From Stictocephala bisonia (taxonomy: Eukaryota > Arthropoda > Insecta > Hemiptera > Membracidae): 64,000 nucleotides of DNA. Below are positions 12,721-22,400 of this stretch, in pieces (position 1 is the first letter of the stretch; every line of letters begins with the position of its first letter). The stretch covers positions 1,357,111 to 1,421,110 of the forward strand of contig JAQJVL010000047.1 in the NCBI GenBank assembly GCA_035578905.1, written 5' to 3'. The position numbers were made by a program, and so were the translations under genes. The notes beneath the pieces are model-generated. The model ran no database searches. It was given only the letters and a program-made list of their open reading frames with translations, and had not been told where the DNA came from.

Positions 12721-15509
12721 TTAAAAACGGTCGTGGATCAGATGATGGATGGTGAAGTATTGGCTGGTGGTGTACGATGGAGTGAAGTACTCTGCCAGTA
12801 TGGGGGAGTCAGCAGCTTTGGCGAGGTAGGTCTCATTCAATTGGTTGAGGAACTCACGCAGGGTGGGAATATGAAACATGGTGTAGAGGTCTCGGGAGCT
12901 GTGATTTCGGTCAAGGTGGTATGCTAAGCGCATGGCACGTCGCTCGTTTTTTTCAAAGTTGGAGAGGTGATTGTGAGGGATGGTGGCGAGCACTGGATGG
13001 GCAAACGTGAGTACGGGGCGGATGACGGCGGTATAGAGAGAGGAGAGGGCCCTGGCAGAGCAACTCTGGTGTCGGTTGTTGAGGAGGGCGTGGAAACGGG
13101 TTGTGGCGGTCTTCTTAGATCGTCGGTAGTGGGGAATGAAGGACAGTTTGGAATCTAAGGTGACTCCCAGGTATTTGCAGGTTTTGGTCAGTGTAAGTCT
13201 GTTGCCTTGGAGGGTGATAGGGGTTTCCTGGTTGTGTTGGAACTTTCTGCTATTGTAATTAAAATAGCAGAGCTGGGTTTTCGAAGTGTTAATCCTGATG
13301 CGCCATTTTGAGCAGTACGTGAGGTAATTATTGAGGGTCTTGGTAAGTCGTCTTCATAGTGTTTCGGGGATACGGGAGGCGCACCAGAAGGCCGTGTCAT
13401 CTGCAAACTGTGCGAGACTAGTGGTGGTGTCAGCGGGGTTCCTGAGAGCGGGTGAAGGGAGATCTCGCACATAAAACATATAGAGGAGTGGGCTGATAGC
13501 TGATCCCTGGGGGGACCCTGCTAACAGCTGGAATGGTCGAGAAAGGGCGTCCTTTACTCTGACCTAGGCTGTCCTACCATCGAGGAAGCTGGATATCCAC
13601 TTCATGATGGAAGGGGGCAGTTGGAGTTGGAGGTGTTTGGCTCTGAGGCCGTTGTGCCAGACTGTGTCGAATGCTTTGTGGACATCCATAAGAGCCATGA
13701 TGGTAGGTGTAGTTCGGTGGGAGTTTCGCTGAATGCAGTACACTACCTTTAGGATTTGGTCATACATATTGATGCCAGGACGGAAGCCAGCCTGGGATTT
13801 CGGGAGCAGGTTAAGGTCGTTAAGGTGAGTGTGGAGGCGAGCAACGAGGACCTTCTCGAAGAGCTTCGAGAGGGGCGCCGTGAGGCTGATAGGACGGTAG
13901 TCGTCTGGACTCATAGGGTTTTTATGGGGTTTAGGTAGTAAAATAAAATGGGCTAGCTTCCAGGATTTTGGGTGGTAGCCGAAGAGGAGGATGGATGAGA
14001 AGAGGATTGATAGAGCCCTAATCAGCGAAACGGGGCCTTTTTCACCAGGAAGTTGGAGATGCCGTCAGGACCGGGGGCGGTGTTTTTTAGGGTCCTAAGC
14101 CTGGCGGCAACATCTAGGTAGGTGATGGGGGCGGTCAGTCGATGGTCAGGGAGACCTGCAGGAGGTACCTGGAAGGGGGTAAAGAGGTCGTGGTTCCGGG
14201 CTATGGAGGCATTGATGCGGTTGAAGTGGGCAGCGTCAAAAGTGGGGTGGTGGGGTACCGCGTGGATAGCGGACAAGGAAGCTCGGAAAGCCTCAGCTCT
14301 TCCTTCAGGGTCTGCCACGGGGGCACCATTCACCGTTAGCGGGACTGGAGGGTTGAAGGGGATGTTGTGGGACTTGACCAGTCGCCAGAAGTTCCATGGG
14401 GCGGAGAGAAAGTCCTGATCTGCCTTGTCACAAATCTTACGGAGCCTGACACTCTTGAAGGCCGCGACCGAAGTCTTGACCCTCTGGACAAGCGCCCTAT
14501 AAGACCCATTCAAGTAAGTGGATCCGGGATCTCTGAGGAGTAGGCGCCTGACTCACCTCTTTTGTTTGATAAGTGCAATGATGTCAGGTGGAAAGCGGTA
14601 CAGAGTGTGTGTGACCAACTTAGTGGAGACAGAAATCCCTTTGGCCCTGATGATGGTGGTGGTAAGAGAGTCAGCTAGTGCGTCTATCTGGTCGGGGGAT
14701 TGGGGGGGTGTGATGGCCAGATTGCGTAGGTCGGTATCTATGGATTGGGTGAACGCTGCCCAGTCGGCGTTCTTGTAGTCGGTAATGGCCTTCGGGGGAG
14801 GGTGAATTTCCTGGGCATACGGGACGTGTTTGATCTTGAGATCGAGAAAGAGGGGAACGTGGTCTGAGCCGATGTCGTAGCCTGTGAATACGTTCATCAC
14901 CTTAGAGGCGATGGACGGGGTCATGAAAAGTTTGTCAGGGGAAGTAGGGAGTTCAGCCTCGTGGTTGGGGAAGCGTGTGTAGGGGGTTGGTAGGTGGCAT
15001 AGGCCTGTAGCGTTGATGAGTGCCACTAGGATTCTGCCCTCTGGGGTGGTATGTCTGTCGCCTAGAGTCGTGTGGTGGCAGTTCAGGTCTGCCGAAACAA
15101 GGAGGCCGTCGTGGGACTGTCTGAGCTGTGCCAGGAGGTCAGCATGTTCCGGTAGGAAAGTGGAGGTATGGAGGGTTACAAGGTGGATGGTGGGCTGATT
15201 GGGGAGGTTCAATCTAACCAAGAGGGCAAACCTAGGGTCGTTAGGGAGTGGGACCTGGGCAACATCGAGAAAGTTTCGGAAGGCAATGGCCAATCCGCCA
15301 CTCCTTCGGGCATGGTCTCTCCTGATGAAGGAGTACCCGGGGAGGTAAGCTGCGGATGTGGGGGCTAGGAACGTTTCGTTGAAGGTAAAAATATCTGGCT
15401 GGTAATCTGTCACGACTTCCCTGAGGGCAGTGCGTCTACAGAAAAAGGAGCGCAGATTGATGTGGCAGACCCTTAGGGCCGAACGGGGCTTAGTGAGGTG
15501 TGGGTCCAT
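12721..15509 (-). pseudogene. LINE ORF2: endonuclease-reverse transcriptase, broken
   Basis: Would nick target DNA and reverse-transcribe the LINE RNA in the nucleus. The start chosen is the ATG at 15509-15507, just before HINLRS. The N-terminal part (about residues 10-225) is an exonuclease-endonuclease-phosphatase fold with HINLRS, FNETFL, SADLNCHH and GSDHVPLF, so the catalytic N, E, D and H positions are present. The RT follows with KNTAPGPDGI, DDYRPISL, QAGFRPG, DVHKAFDTVWH, AGSPQGSAISPLLY and the catalytic FADD at 13407-13396, then TCKYLGVTLD and a C-terminal tail ending at 12721. Damage: TGA at 14555-14553, a frameshift near 14035 in an A/G/C run, TAG at 13566-13564 and TGA at 13356-13354. 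At 14555 the local context suggests CGA to TGA, a CpG-type change. About 930 residues in original length, normal for the clade. Confidence 0.9.
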
Positions 15510-17126
15510 GACCGGTGGTAGCGGAATGAAGGAGGGTAAGGTACGGGCCAACCGAGTGGAAGATAGTCCGCATGTTAAATGCGGACTTGGATACCCGGTT
15601 GATTGATTCCTTCACCCTGGGGCGGTATTTGGGGGATACTGTGGAGAGGACAATGGTGGTGAGGGAATCAAACGTCCTCTTAAAGCCCTCACTGATCACA
15701 GTGAGGAGCTTCTCGAGGAAGGGGTATAGGGCGTCGGTGGTGACTGGGGCTGAGGGTGGTGGAGGTGCAGGTTGCGGAGCTGAGTCAGCCAGTGGGGTAG
15801 GTGCCTGAGGATCTGGATCAGCGGTGGGTGGCGCGGGGGGGAAATAGGAGGGAAGTCCGCCAGGCGGAGCTTCCAAGGGTTGGTGGTAGGTAGAGGGGCC
15901 GGAACGAATTTGATGGAGGCTGGGGCAGGAGCAGAGTCCTTGGGGTAGCGGGGACAAAGACATTGCCCCGTGTAATGGCCGAAGCGATTACACGTGGCGC
16001 AGAAGGGTTTAGAAAGGTCGTGGTCCTCGTGCGAGCACGGTCCCACACCTTCCTGGATGGCACCGCAGACGCGGCAGAGAGGAGAAGGGAGAGTGCAAGC
16101 TCCCGGTCCGTGACCGTAGAGATGGCACTTGGGACAGGGCCGCATCATTTGGTTTCGGGAGGGCTCGACCCTGTACGTCCTTCCCAGGACGCACAGGCCT
16201 TGCTCCAGCGTGGTCGCCACACAGGCCTCGCAGGATGAGAAAATCCTCATGAGACCCGTAGGAGAGCCACCCTGGCCGACGATGCGTCGGGCACGGGAGA
16301 ATCCGGAGCACGGACAGGATGTGGATTTGGGCAAGACGGTCAGGAACTCGTCGTCCCCTACATCAACATGGACGCCACGGATGACAACGTTGAGAAAAGC
16401 CGAGCGAGCAGGGGCTGAAGGGGTGGCGGGCTTGGGCTGGCGGGGACGTGGCGTGAACTCGTAAGACGAGTTTGTGCCGAAGGTTGAGGTTGGTACCTTA
16501 GAGACGAATCTCAAGGCATCGGATGGGTTAGAGAAGACTAGGAGGGTGGAGGCGTTCCTCCTGGAGTGGAAGTTCTGGGGTGGTGGGATGCGAAGGTTTT
16601 GTGAAGACAAAATCTTCTGGAGGTGGAAGGGATTGTCCCCGCCTATCGTGTGGCCACGAATGGTCACTCGGTTAGACGGGGTGCGTGGGTAGGTCGGGCA
16701 TGGGGAGTCCTCAGGGTGGGTTTCCGGAGCAGTAGGTGTGGAAATCGTGGCCACCGGGACTGGTGACCAGATGGAGGAGGGTCCAGGGACTGGGGATTGA
16801 GGGCGAGGTGAAGAGGGTGGCGTGGGGCGGGGTAATGAAGGGGTGGATGAGGAAGTCGATGAAGCGGGAGACAGAAGCTTGCTCCAGTTAGGCATGAGTC
16901 GGGGTTTGGTGGGGTATTTCGCCGGTTCAAGGTGGTGTTGGTAAGGCTTGGGGACGGGTTTAGAAGCGGGGATATTCGGGTGGCCGTTGAGGTAGTTGGG
17001 TGAAGGCAGGGTGCCGGATTTCGACCTTGTTAGAGCCGGGGAGATTGATGGTTTGGAGGTGGTCTTGGGTGGCGGTAGGCCGGTGGGAGGAGGTTTGGTC
17101 CCCGAAGGGACCGGCTTCTTCCCCAT
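15490..17126 (-). pseudogene. LINE ORF1: Gag-like nucleic-acid-binding protein
   Basis: Would bind the element's RNA and form the retrotransposition particle. The ATG at 17126 opens a Pro/Ser-rich N-terminal third, then a PRE_C2HC domain (VVIRGVHVDVGDDEFL to GRTYRVEPSRNQ) and cysteine motifs: CPKCHLYGHGPGAC and CATCNRFGHYTGQC are CX2CX4HX4C knuckles; the middle one (CRVCGAIQEGVGPC) is non-canonical. The main frame runs to 15696 with a low-complexity end. An overlapping frame from about 15840 to 15490 gives a Pro-rich linker and a helical segment (YPFLEKLLTVISEGFKRTF) that looks more like real coding sequence. The switch falls on a run of seven G (15835-15841), so a single-base deletion is likely. 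With that frame, ORF1 ends at 15490 and overlaps the ORF2 ATG by 20 bp. Confidence 0.85.
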
Positions 17127-17770
17127 CCCGAGGGACGGGGCCAGAAAGAGTGGGCGAGGACTGGGCAGGGCAGAGGAAGCCTAACGGGGATGGTAAACCT
17201 ATCAAGGATGGTAAGAAGCGGCCTTGCTGTGAGTAATACGAATACAACGAAAAGACAGCAGTACACCGTGAACGAATGGACACAGCAGGGACACTAATAG
17301 GGAAGGAAAAGGATTCCCTAAGCCGACGCCTATTGAACCTTGGCTTATCGGGGAAGAGACCGTGCGGCAAGCTGGTCCTCACCCCGCTATCCGCTGCCCA
17401 GGCGAAGTGGGCCGAGGAGTGCGATGAAACACCCTCGCGGAATCACCAAACTTACCTGTTCTCCACTACAGAGAGTAACACCCATGGCACTACACCACGA
17501 GCGGTAGACTAGAAGTTCTCGAAGGTCGCAGGCAGGCAGGCGGGTGGCTGGCTGGCGAGCGAACAAGTAGGCAATCGCAGGCGAACTGGCGGCGCCGAGT
17601 CACTGGGAAGGCCGATTCCGAACTGGTGCGGAGGCGTCCGAAGTCCAACGATGTTCTCCGATGTCCTCAGCAGGTGGTCCGAATCCAACGAAGTCCCGGA
17701 GCAGAATGATTTGCAAATTTGCAAATCATTTGCAAATTGATCCCGGAGCCTATTCAAGAACGATTTGCAA
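17127..17770 (-). other. LINE 5' leader region
   Basis: GC-rich sequence upstream of ORF1 on the minus strand. It includes short direct/inverted copies of ATTTGCAAAT at 17708-17775 near the presumed 5' end. Several short open frames cross it without similarity I recognise. Internal pol II promoters are usual in this clade, but I cannot point to a specific initiator. Confidence 0.5.
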
Positions 17771-18356
17771 ATTTAAGGTGTTTCCGGTCTACCAAGTTAT
17801 GGAGTCCTAAAATCAAATCCATTTATTGTTCTTAACTCAATACTGTTTCCAACATTGTCATGCATTTTATTACTAAACATTTTTTATACTACAAAAAAGT
17901 GTTACCAAACATCTCTGTAAGATTCATAAGAAAAACATTTATTTTGTAAGCTTTAGAGAATTATTCACCTAGATTTAGCAAATAAATAGTCGGATATACT
18001 ATAAAATAAATTATGTATTAAAAATAATGTGCAACTTTTTGAACGAATTTATGGATGGAAGAGTCTTTACATATGATGTTAAATATTATAAATAGTAGGC
18101 AAAAACGGTGCTTTTTATTAAGGTCTCTTACATGGGGGGGGGGGGTTGGAATAATTACTCCTATGTAGTGTATTTAACTATGTACATTCACCAGAAACAA
18201 AGTGAAATTCTAATGACATAAGAGCAACGGAGTGGGTTCCTACACTATAATACAGGCAAAGTCATGATTCCAACTGATGAAAAAATAGTTCTGCAACCAT
18301 CTTTCACCTTGAGGCCACAATTGTGAATGCCTTTTTTTGGATCCTTGACACTTGGC
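17771..18356. other. AT-rich intergenic with G homopolymer
   Basis: AT-rich filler. A run of 12 G occurs at 18134-18145. No gene seen. Confidence 0.5.
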
Positions 18357-18527
18357 CGCCGGCGTGGTGGCTCAGTGGCTAAGGCTTCGGACTGCGGAGG
18401 GCAAGGTCCAAGGTTCGAATTCCCACTGAGCCAACGGTCGGTACTTCACTCGTTGAATAAAGTTGACGCACAGGCCTGTAGGCCCATGTCAACTGGCGAG
18501 TGAAGTTAAAAAAAAAAAAAAAAAACT
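18357..18527 (+). mobile_element. tRNA-derived SINE, family C, with poly(A) tail
   Basis: The head has GGCTCAGTGGCTAAGG (A-box-like) and CAAGGTTCGAATTCCC (B-box-like) 35 nt apart, as in a tRNA-derived pol III promoter. The body has CGGTCGGTACTTCACTCG and a later GGCGAGTGAAGTT, and it ends in about 17 A. The body is shared with copies at 27302-27460 (minus) and 59175-59282 (plus). The intact poly(A) and well-kept boxes suggest this is the youngest of the three copies. No coding potential. Confidence 0.85.
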
Positions 18528-19763
18528 ATCATTTTTCATTTTGGCACCAGTGGCCCAGAATACACAATAATAAATAAACAAACTATGAAAATACTCAAAA
18601 TTAAGATGTATAAGAGCAGATTTCGGAAGGAAAACAAGAGAAAACTAATTTATCTAATACCAAACATAACTGTTCTATGTGAGTTACCTATTTGGAATCT
18701 GAATCAATAAATATGCCCAAGAACTTAGCGAATCAAGCAATAGGAAGAACTTCACCATTTATCGTTACTTTTGTTCGAGTTTCAGCTTGATTAGTAGAAA
18801 AATACGTCCAGTTAATTTTAATAACATTCATTGATAACTTATTAGATAAAAGCAGTTTTATGTTTTTTTTTTATATCGTATTACATAATATGACTAGTTT
18901 AGTTATTGTGTTTTAGTCCCATCTTTACTTTATTTCCTAGATAGCATCCTTAAAAAGTCTTTAGGTGCTATTCATGCCAAAAAGAGTCTACAATTTCCAA
19001 CCATAGATTTGTTGTTAGTATACCTATTTGTTTGTATATGATAATAATCAAACACATATTCTTGTACTTCAAGAGTAAACATTTTATCCGTTATAGGCAC
19101 ATGATCTTTTATTTATTTTTGTTATGTTAAAACATAGCCAATATCTATAACATACAGTATATAAAAATATCATACAATATTCCTAACATTATAATAAAAT
19201 AGTTTTTAGCTCATAATTTTACAACAAAAATTATTTAGAGTAAAGAATATATTTTGTGCTATGTTGAAAACTGTAGTAACAAAAATATAACTTAAAATAA
19301 TATATTCTCCTAGAGTTTTGAATTACAAAAAACGAATAGTATTCTGTTAAAACTTTGTCAAAATCAGCTAAAATCAAGTTGGCTTCAAGTCATTACACGG
19401 TTACAGAGAGTTGCTCAAACCTTGGATCAGCTCGTTGATCTAGTTAGGTTTATCTTGGAAACAAGTTGTACTTGGAAACAGTTCAACTGCAGCAGTTCAA
19501 AATGTAGTATTATTACAACAGTAGAAAATTTATGAGATACACTTTTCAATTATAAGTCAACCTTATTCACCAACAAATATCACTTACATATTAAACACTT
19601 GACTATCAAACTAAGAAGAACTAAGAATTGAAATGCTAGTGGCTGAACAATCAACAAATTTATTCAGATAGTTACAGTGTGGCCATTACAATAGATGTTG
19701 ACCTAGATTGATATTATTATTATTATATATCAGCGTTAAAATAGTTCTATATAACACTAAACA
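18528..19763. other. AT-rich intergenic, no gene seen
   Basis: AT-rich sequence between the SINE and the large inverted structure. No supported gene or repeat. Confidence 0.5.
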
Positions 19764-21257
19764 AGCTTGGGCAAAAGTATGGAATATATTTATTAATTTC
19801 AAAACTATTCAAATAAATGTATTGAAACTTTGCAGTTATGTTCATGTCCCTATACCAATTATTTACACATATTTTAATTGTTTTTCACATACCCAGGTGA
19901 TGGCCCATGAAGGAAGTTTTAAAAATTTTAAATGTAAGGCTACCTCGAGTTATACCTCATTATAAAAGGTCTTTGTTTTTAAAACATAAGAGTGCAAACC
20001 TGAGATCTAAAGGGTGACCCAGTCAGAAAATATAGCCACTCAAAGAATTTAATGTCAGGGTTGGGTAAAAGTCTGGAATGTATTTATTAATTTTAAAATT
20101 ATCAAAAGAAAAGTAATGAAACGTTCTTGCTATGTACATGTCCCTATACAAAACATATGAACATATTTTACTTGTTTTTTGCATATCCAGGGGATAACCC
20201 ATGAAGGAAGTCTTAACAATTTTAAAAGTTATACCTCATTTTAAAGGTCTTTGTTTGTATAATACAAAAATGTAAAGCTGAAGCCAAAAGGATGGTCCAT
20301 TCACAAAATACAGCGATTCAAAGAATGTAATGACATATTAACAATTCTTCTCAGTTATATGGCTATTTATTTAACAGTTCCAGGTCTGCGTTGCTGATTG
20401 TGTTGTTGATTGTTAATAACTGTAACAAACGACTATGTTATTCAAATAGCTATGTTATTTAACTTAGATAAAAATAAGAAAAATGTATTAAAACATTTTT
20501 GACAGTAGGTTTACCTAAAAATAGTTTAAGAATATTTTTATAATAATTCGTTACTCTTTTTTTGTGAAATTTAATTTCTCATATTCAGTTAGATATGAGT
20601 ACAACTTTCGCCTCTATAGCTCTACTCAGCAATAGATAATAACTATCTTACCTTTGTCTTAAGCAATGTTAGTTATATGACATTACATTCTTTGAGAGAC
20701 TATATTTTCTTACCGGGCCATCCTTTTGACCTCAGGTTTGCACTCTTGTGTTTTACAAAGACCTTTAAACTTATGTATAACTTGAGGTATGCATACATTT
20801 AAAGTTTTTAATATTTCCTTCATGCTTCATCCCCTGGATATGAAAAACACAAGTAAAATATGTCCATGTGTTTTGTATAGGGACATGTACATAACTACAA
20901 AAATTGCATTACTTTTATTTTGATAGTTTTAAAATTAATAAATACATTCCAGACTTTTGCCAACCTGACATTAAATTCTTTGAGAGGCTATATTTTCTGA
21001 CTGGGTCATTTTTTTGACCTCAAGTTTGCACTCATGTGTTTTACAAACAAAGTCATTTAAAATGTGGCATAAATTAAGGTAGGCCTACGTTTAAAATTTT
21101 TAAGATCTCCTTCATGGGCCATCACCAGGCTATGCGAAAAACAAGTAAATTATTTCTAAATATTTGGTATATTGACATATACATAACTGCAAAGTTTCAT
21201 TACATATATTTCAATGTTTTTCAAAATAATAAATATATTCCAAACTGAAGCCTGATC
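19764..21257. repeat. Large inverted repeat with arms of two tandem ~290-bp units
   Basis: Two direct copies of a unit occur at about 19764-20056 and 20057-20335, each beginning like TTGGGnAAAAGTnTGGAAT and containing TTCATGTCCCTATAC and a CCCATGAAGGAAGT motif. After a spacer of about 340 bp, two further copies follow in reverse orientation, at about 20678-20970 and 20967-21257, with AGGGACATGTACATAAC and TTCATGGGCCATCACC as the reverse-complement landmarks. The whole is a quasi-palindrome of about 1.5 kb. Unit identity is roughly 70-80 percent by eye. No transposase frame lies inside. It resembles a fold-back or long-TIR non-autonomous DNA transposon; I did not find a target-site duplication. 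Confidence 0.85.
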
Positions 21258-21321
21258 CTGTATAATTGAAGACATATAACATGGGAAGTCCTATATGACC
21301 TAAATAGGAACCTAATTCGTA

Positions 21322-21324
<3 letters not shown>

Positions 21325-21350
<26 letters not shown>
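21325..21350. repeat. (TA)n microsatellite
   Basis: A short uninterrupted run of alternating T and A. Confidence 0.9.
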
Positions 21351-21352
<2 letters not shown>

Positions 21353-21979
21353 AATTCATCATTTTTGTGTTTTGAACTGTACCCTAGCGCCACCTGCCTA
21401 GCCTAGAAAAAGACCTAAATAGTGAAATATTACTTGTTTATTAGTATTTATTTATTTTTGATTAGTACGTTTTAAATTCAGACCTACTTTAAGATATATG
21501 ATTTAGTTCAGAGATCAGATTCAAAATGTTTAAATGTTTTACCATCTGTATACAAAACTAGAAGTATGATTGATTTTTGCTATTGGAATCTATGGCAAGT
21601 AGTGTTTCGTATCAATAAAGACCAACAACAGAATAGTAGAAGACGAGTAAAAAATGCATTAATTGTCGAGCAGGCAGACCTATCCGTATAAGACGGCGTT
21701 ATGATACGGTCAACCGAACACAGGTATACGGGTGTATTAGAACCAGGATGGACAGAAAAATGTTAAGAACATTAAAATTAATGAATGGTGTTTATGTAGA
21801 ATAGAGACCTTGTTAATTTCTTTGGCTGAACAATTTTTTTCATTGTAAATACATAGCTAAGAATTTAATTTATTTTCTGTGGAGAAGCCGAAACATTTAC
21901 GAAAATGAGGAAAAACGGAAAAATGTAGGTACTCAAGTTGAGCGAAATGTTTTCCTGATCATGAATATTACAAGGTTTT
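21351..21979. other. AT-rich intergenic, no gene seen
   Basis: Unremarkable AT-rich sequence up to the left arm of the fold-back element. Confidence 0.45.
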
Positions 21980-22400
21980 TACAATCGAACATTAAGCACC
22001 TTAGCGCCGGAAATGTGCTTATTTCAGTAAGGTTACGTTCTGTTAGGATAGGCATAGGTTGGTTATTGATAGGTTAGGTTATGTTAAGTTTGTTTAAGTT
22101 ATATTAGTTTTGGTTAGGTTAAGTTACGTTTGTTTAGGCTGTTAGGTTTGTTTAGGTCATGTTAGGTTATGTTTGGTTTGGTTAGGTTATGTTAGGATAG
22201 GTTAACCTATGAATTTTTAAGGGTTTCAATGCAATTTATAATAATTCATCCTAACATAACATAACCTAACCAAACCTAACATAAATTAAACAAACCTAAC
22301 CTATCAATAACCAAACTATCCCTACCGTAACAAAACGTAATATTACTAAAATCGGCACATTTACAGCGCTAATGTGCTCAATATTGGTTTCATTGTGAAA
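21980..22400. mobile_element. Fold-back MITE with TTAGGT-like repeats
   Basis: The left arm starts with AGCACCTTAGCGCCGGAAAT (about 21996) and the right arm ends with its near reverse complement, GCACATTTACAGCGCTAATG (about 22355). Inward, both arms carry degenerate GTTAGGTTATGTTAGG-type tandem motifs (left as GGTTAGGTT, right as AACCTAACC). Both hold GGTTATTGATAGGTTAGG, on opposite strands. The centre near 22200 has TAGGTTAACCTA. No open frame. A MITE or fold-back element is the best call; the telomere-like hexamers are interspersed with other bases and are not a telomeric tract. Confidence 0.75.

Larger units (their letters stand above)
12360..17770 (-). mobile_element. Jockey-type LINE, near full length, inactive
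   Basis: An approximately 5.4-kb block of markedly higher GC than its surroundings, on the minus strand. Order from 17770 to 12360: 5' leader, ORF1 (Gag-like, PRE_C2HC plus zinc knuckles), ORF2 (AP endonuclease, reverse transcriptase, C-terminal domain), then a 3' region of about 360 bp. This order, the ORF1/ORF2 overlap and the PRE_C2HC Gag are those of the Jockey clade. Ends are set only by the composition change; I found no target-site duplication and no clear poly(A) tail. ORF1 carries a probable 1-base deletion; ORF2 has three nonsense codons and one frameshift. The element is dead but young enough that nearly all of it still aligns in frame. Confidence 0.88.

Noticed and set aside
12688..17512. 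Plus-strand open frames across the LINE (for example 16129-16464)
   Set aside because: Shadows of the GC-rich minus-strand ORF1 and ORF2; motifs are all on the minus strand.
22030..22330. Interstitial telomere tract
   Set aside because: TTAGGT-like words are interspersed and inverted within a fold-back element, not a perfect tandem TTAGG run.
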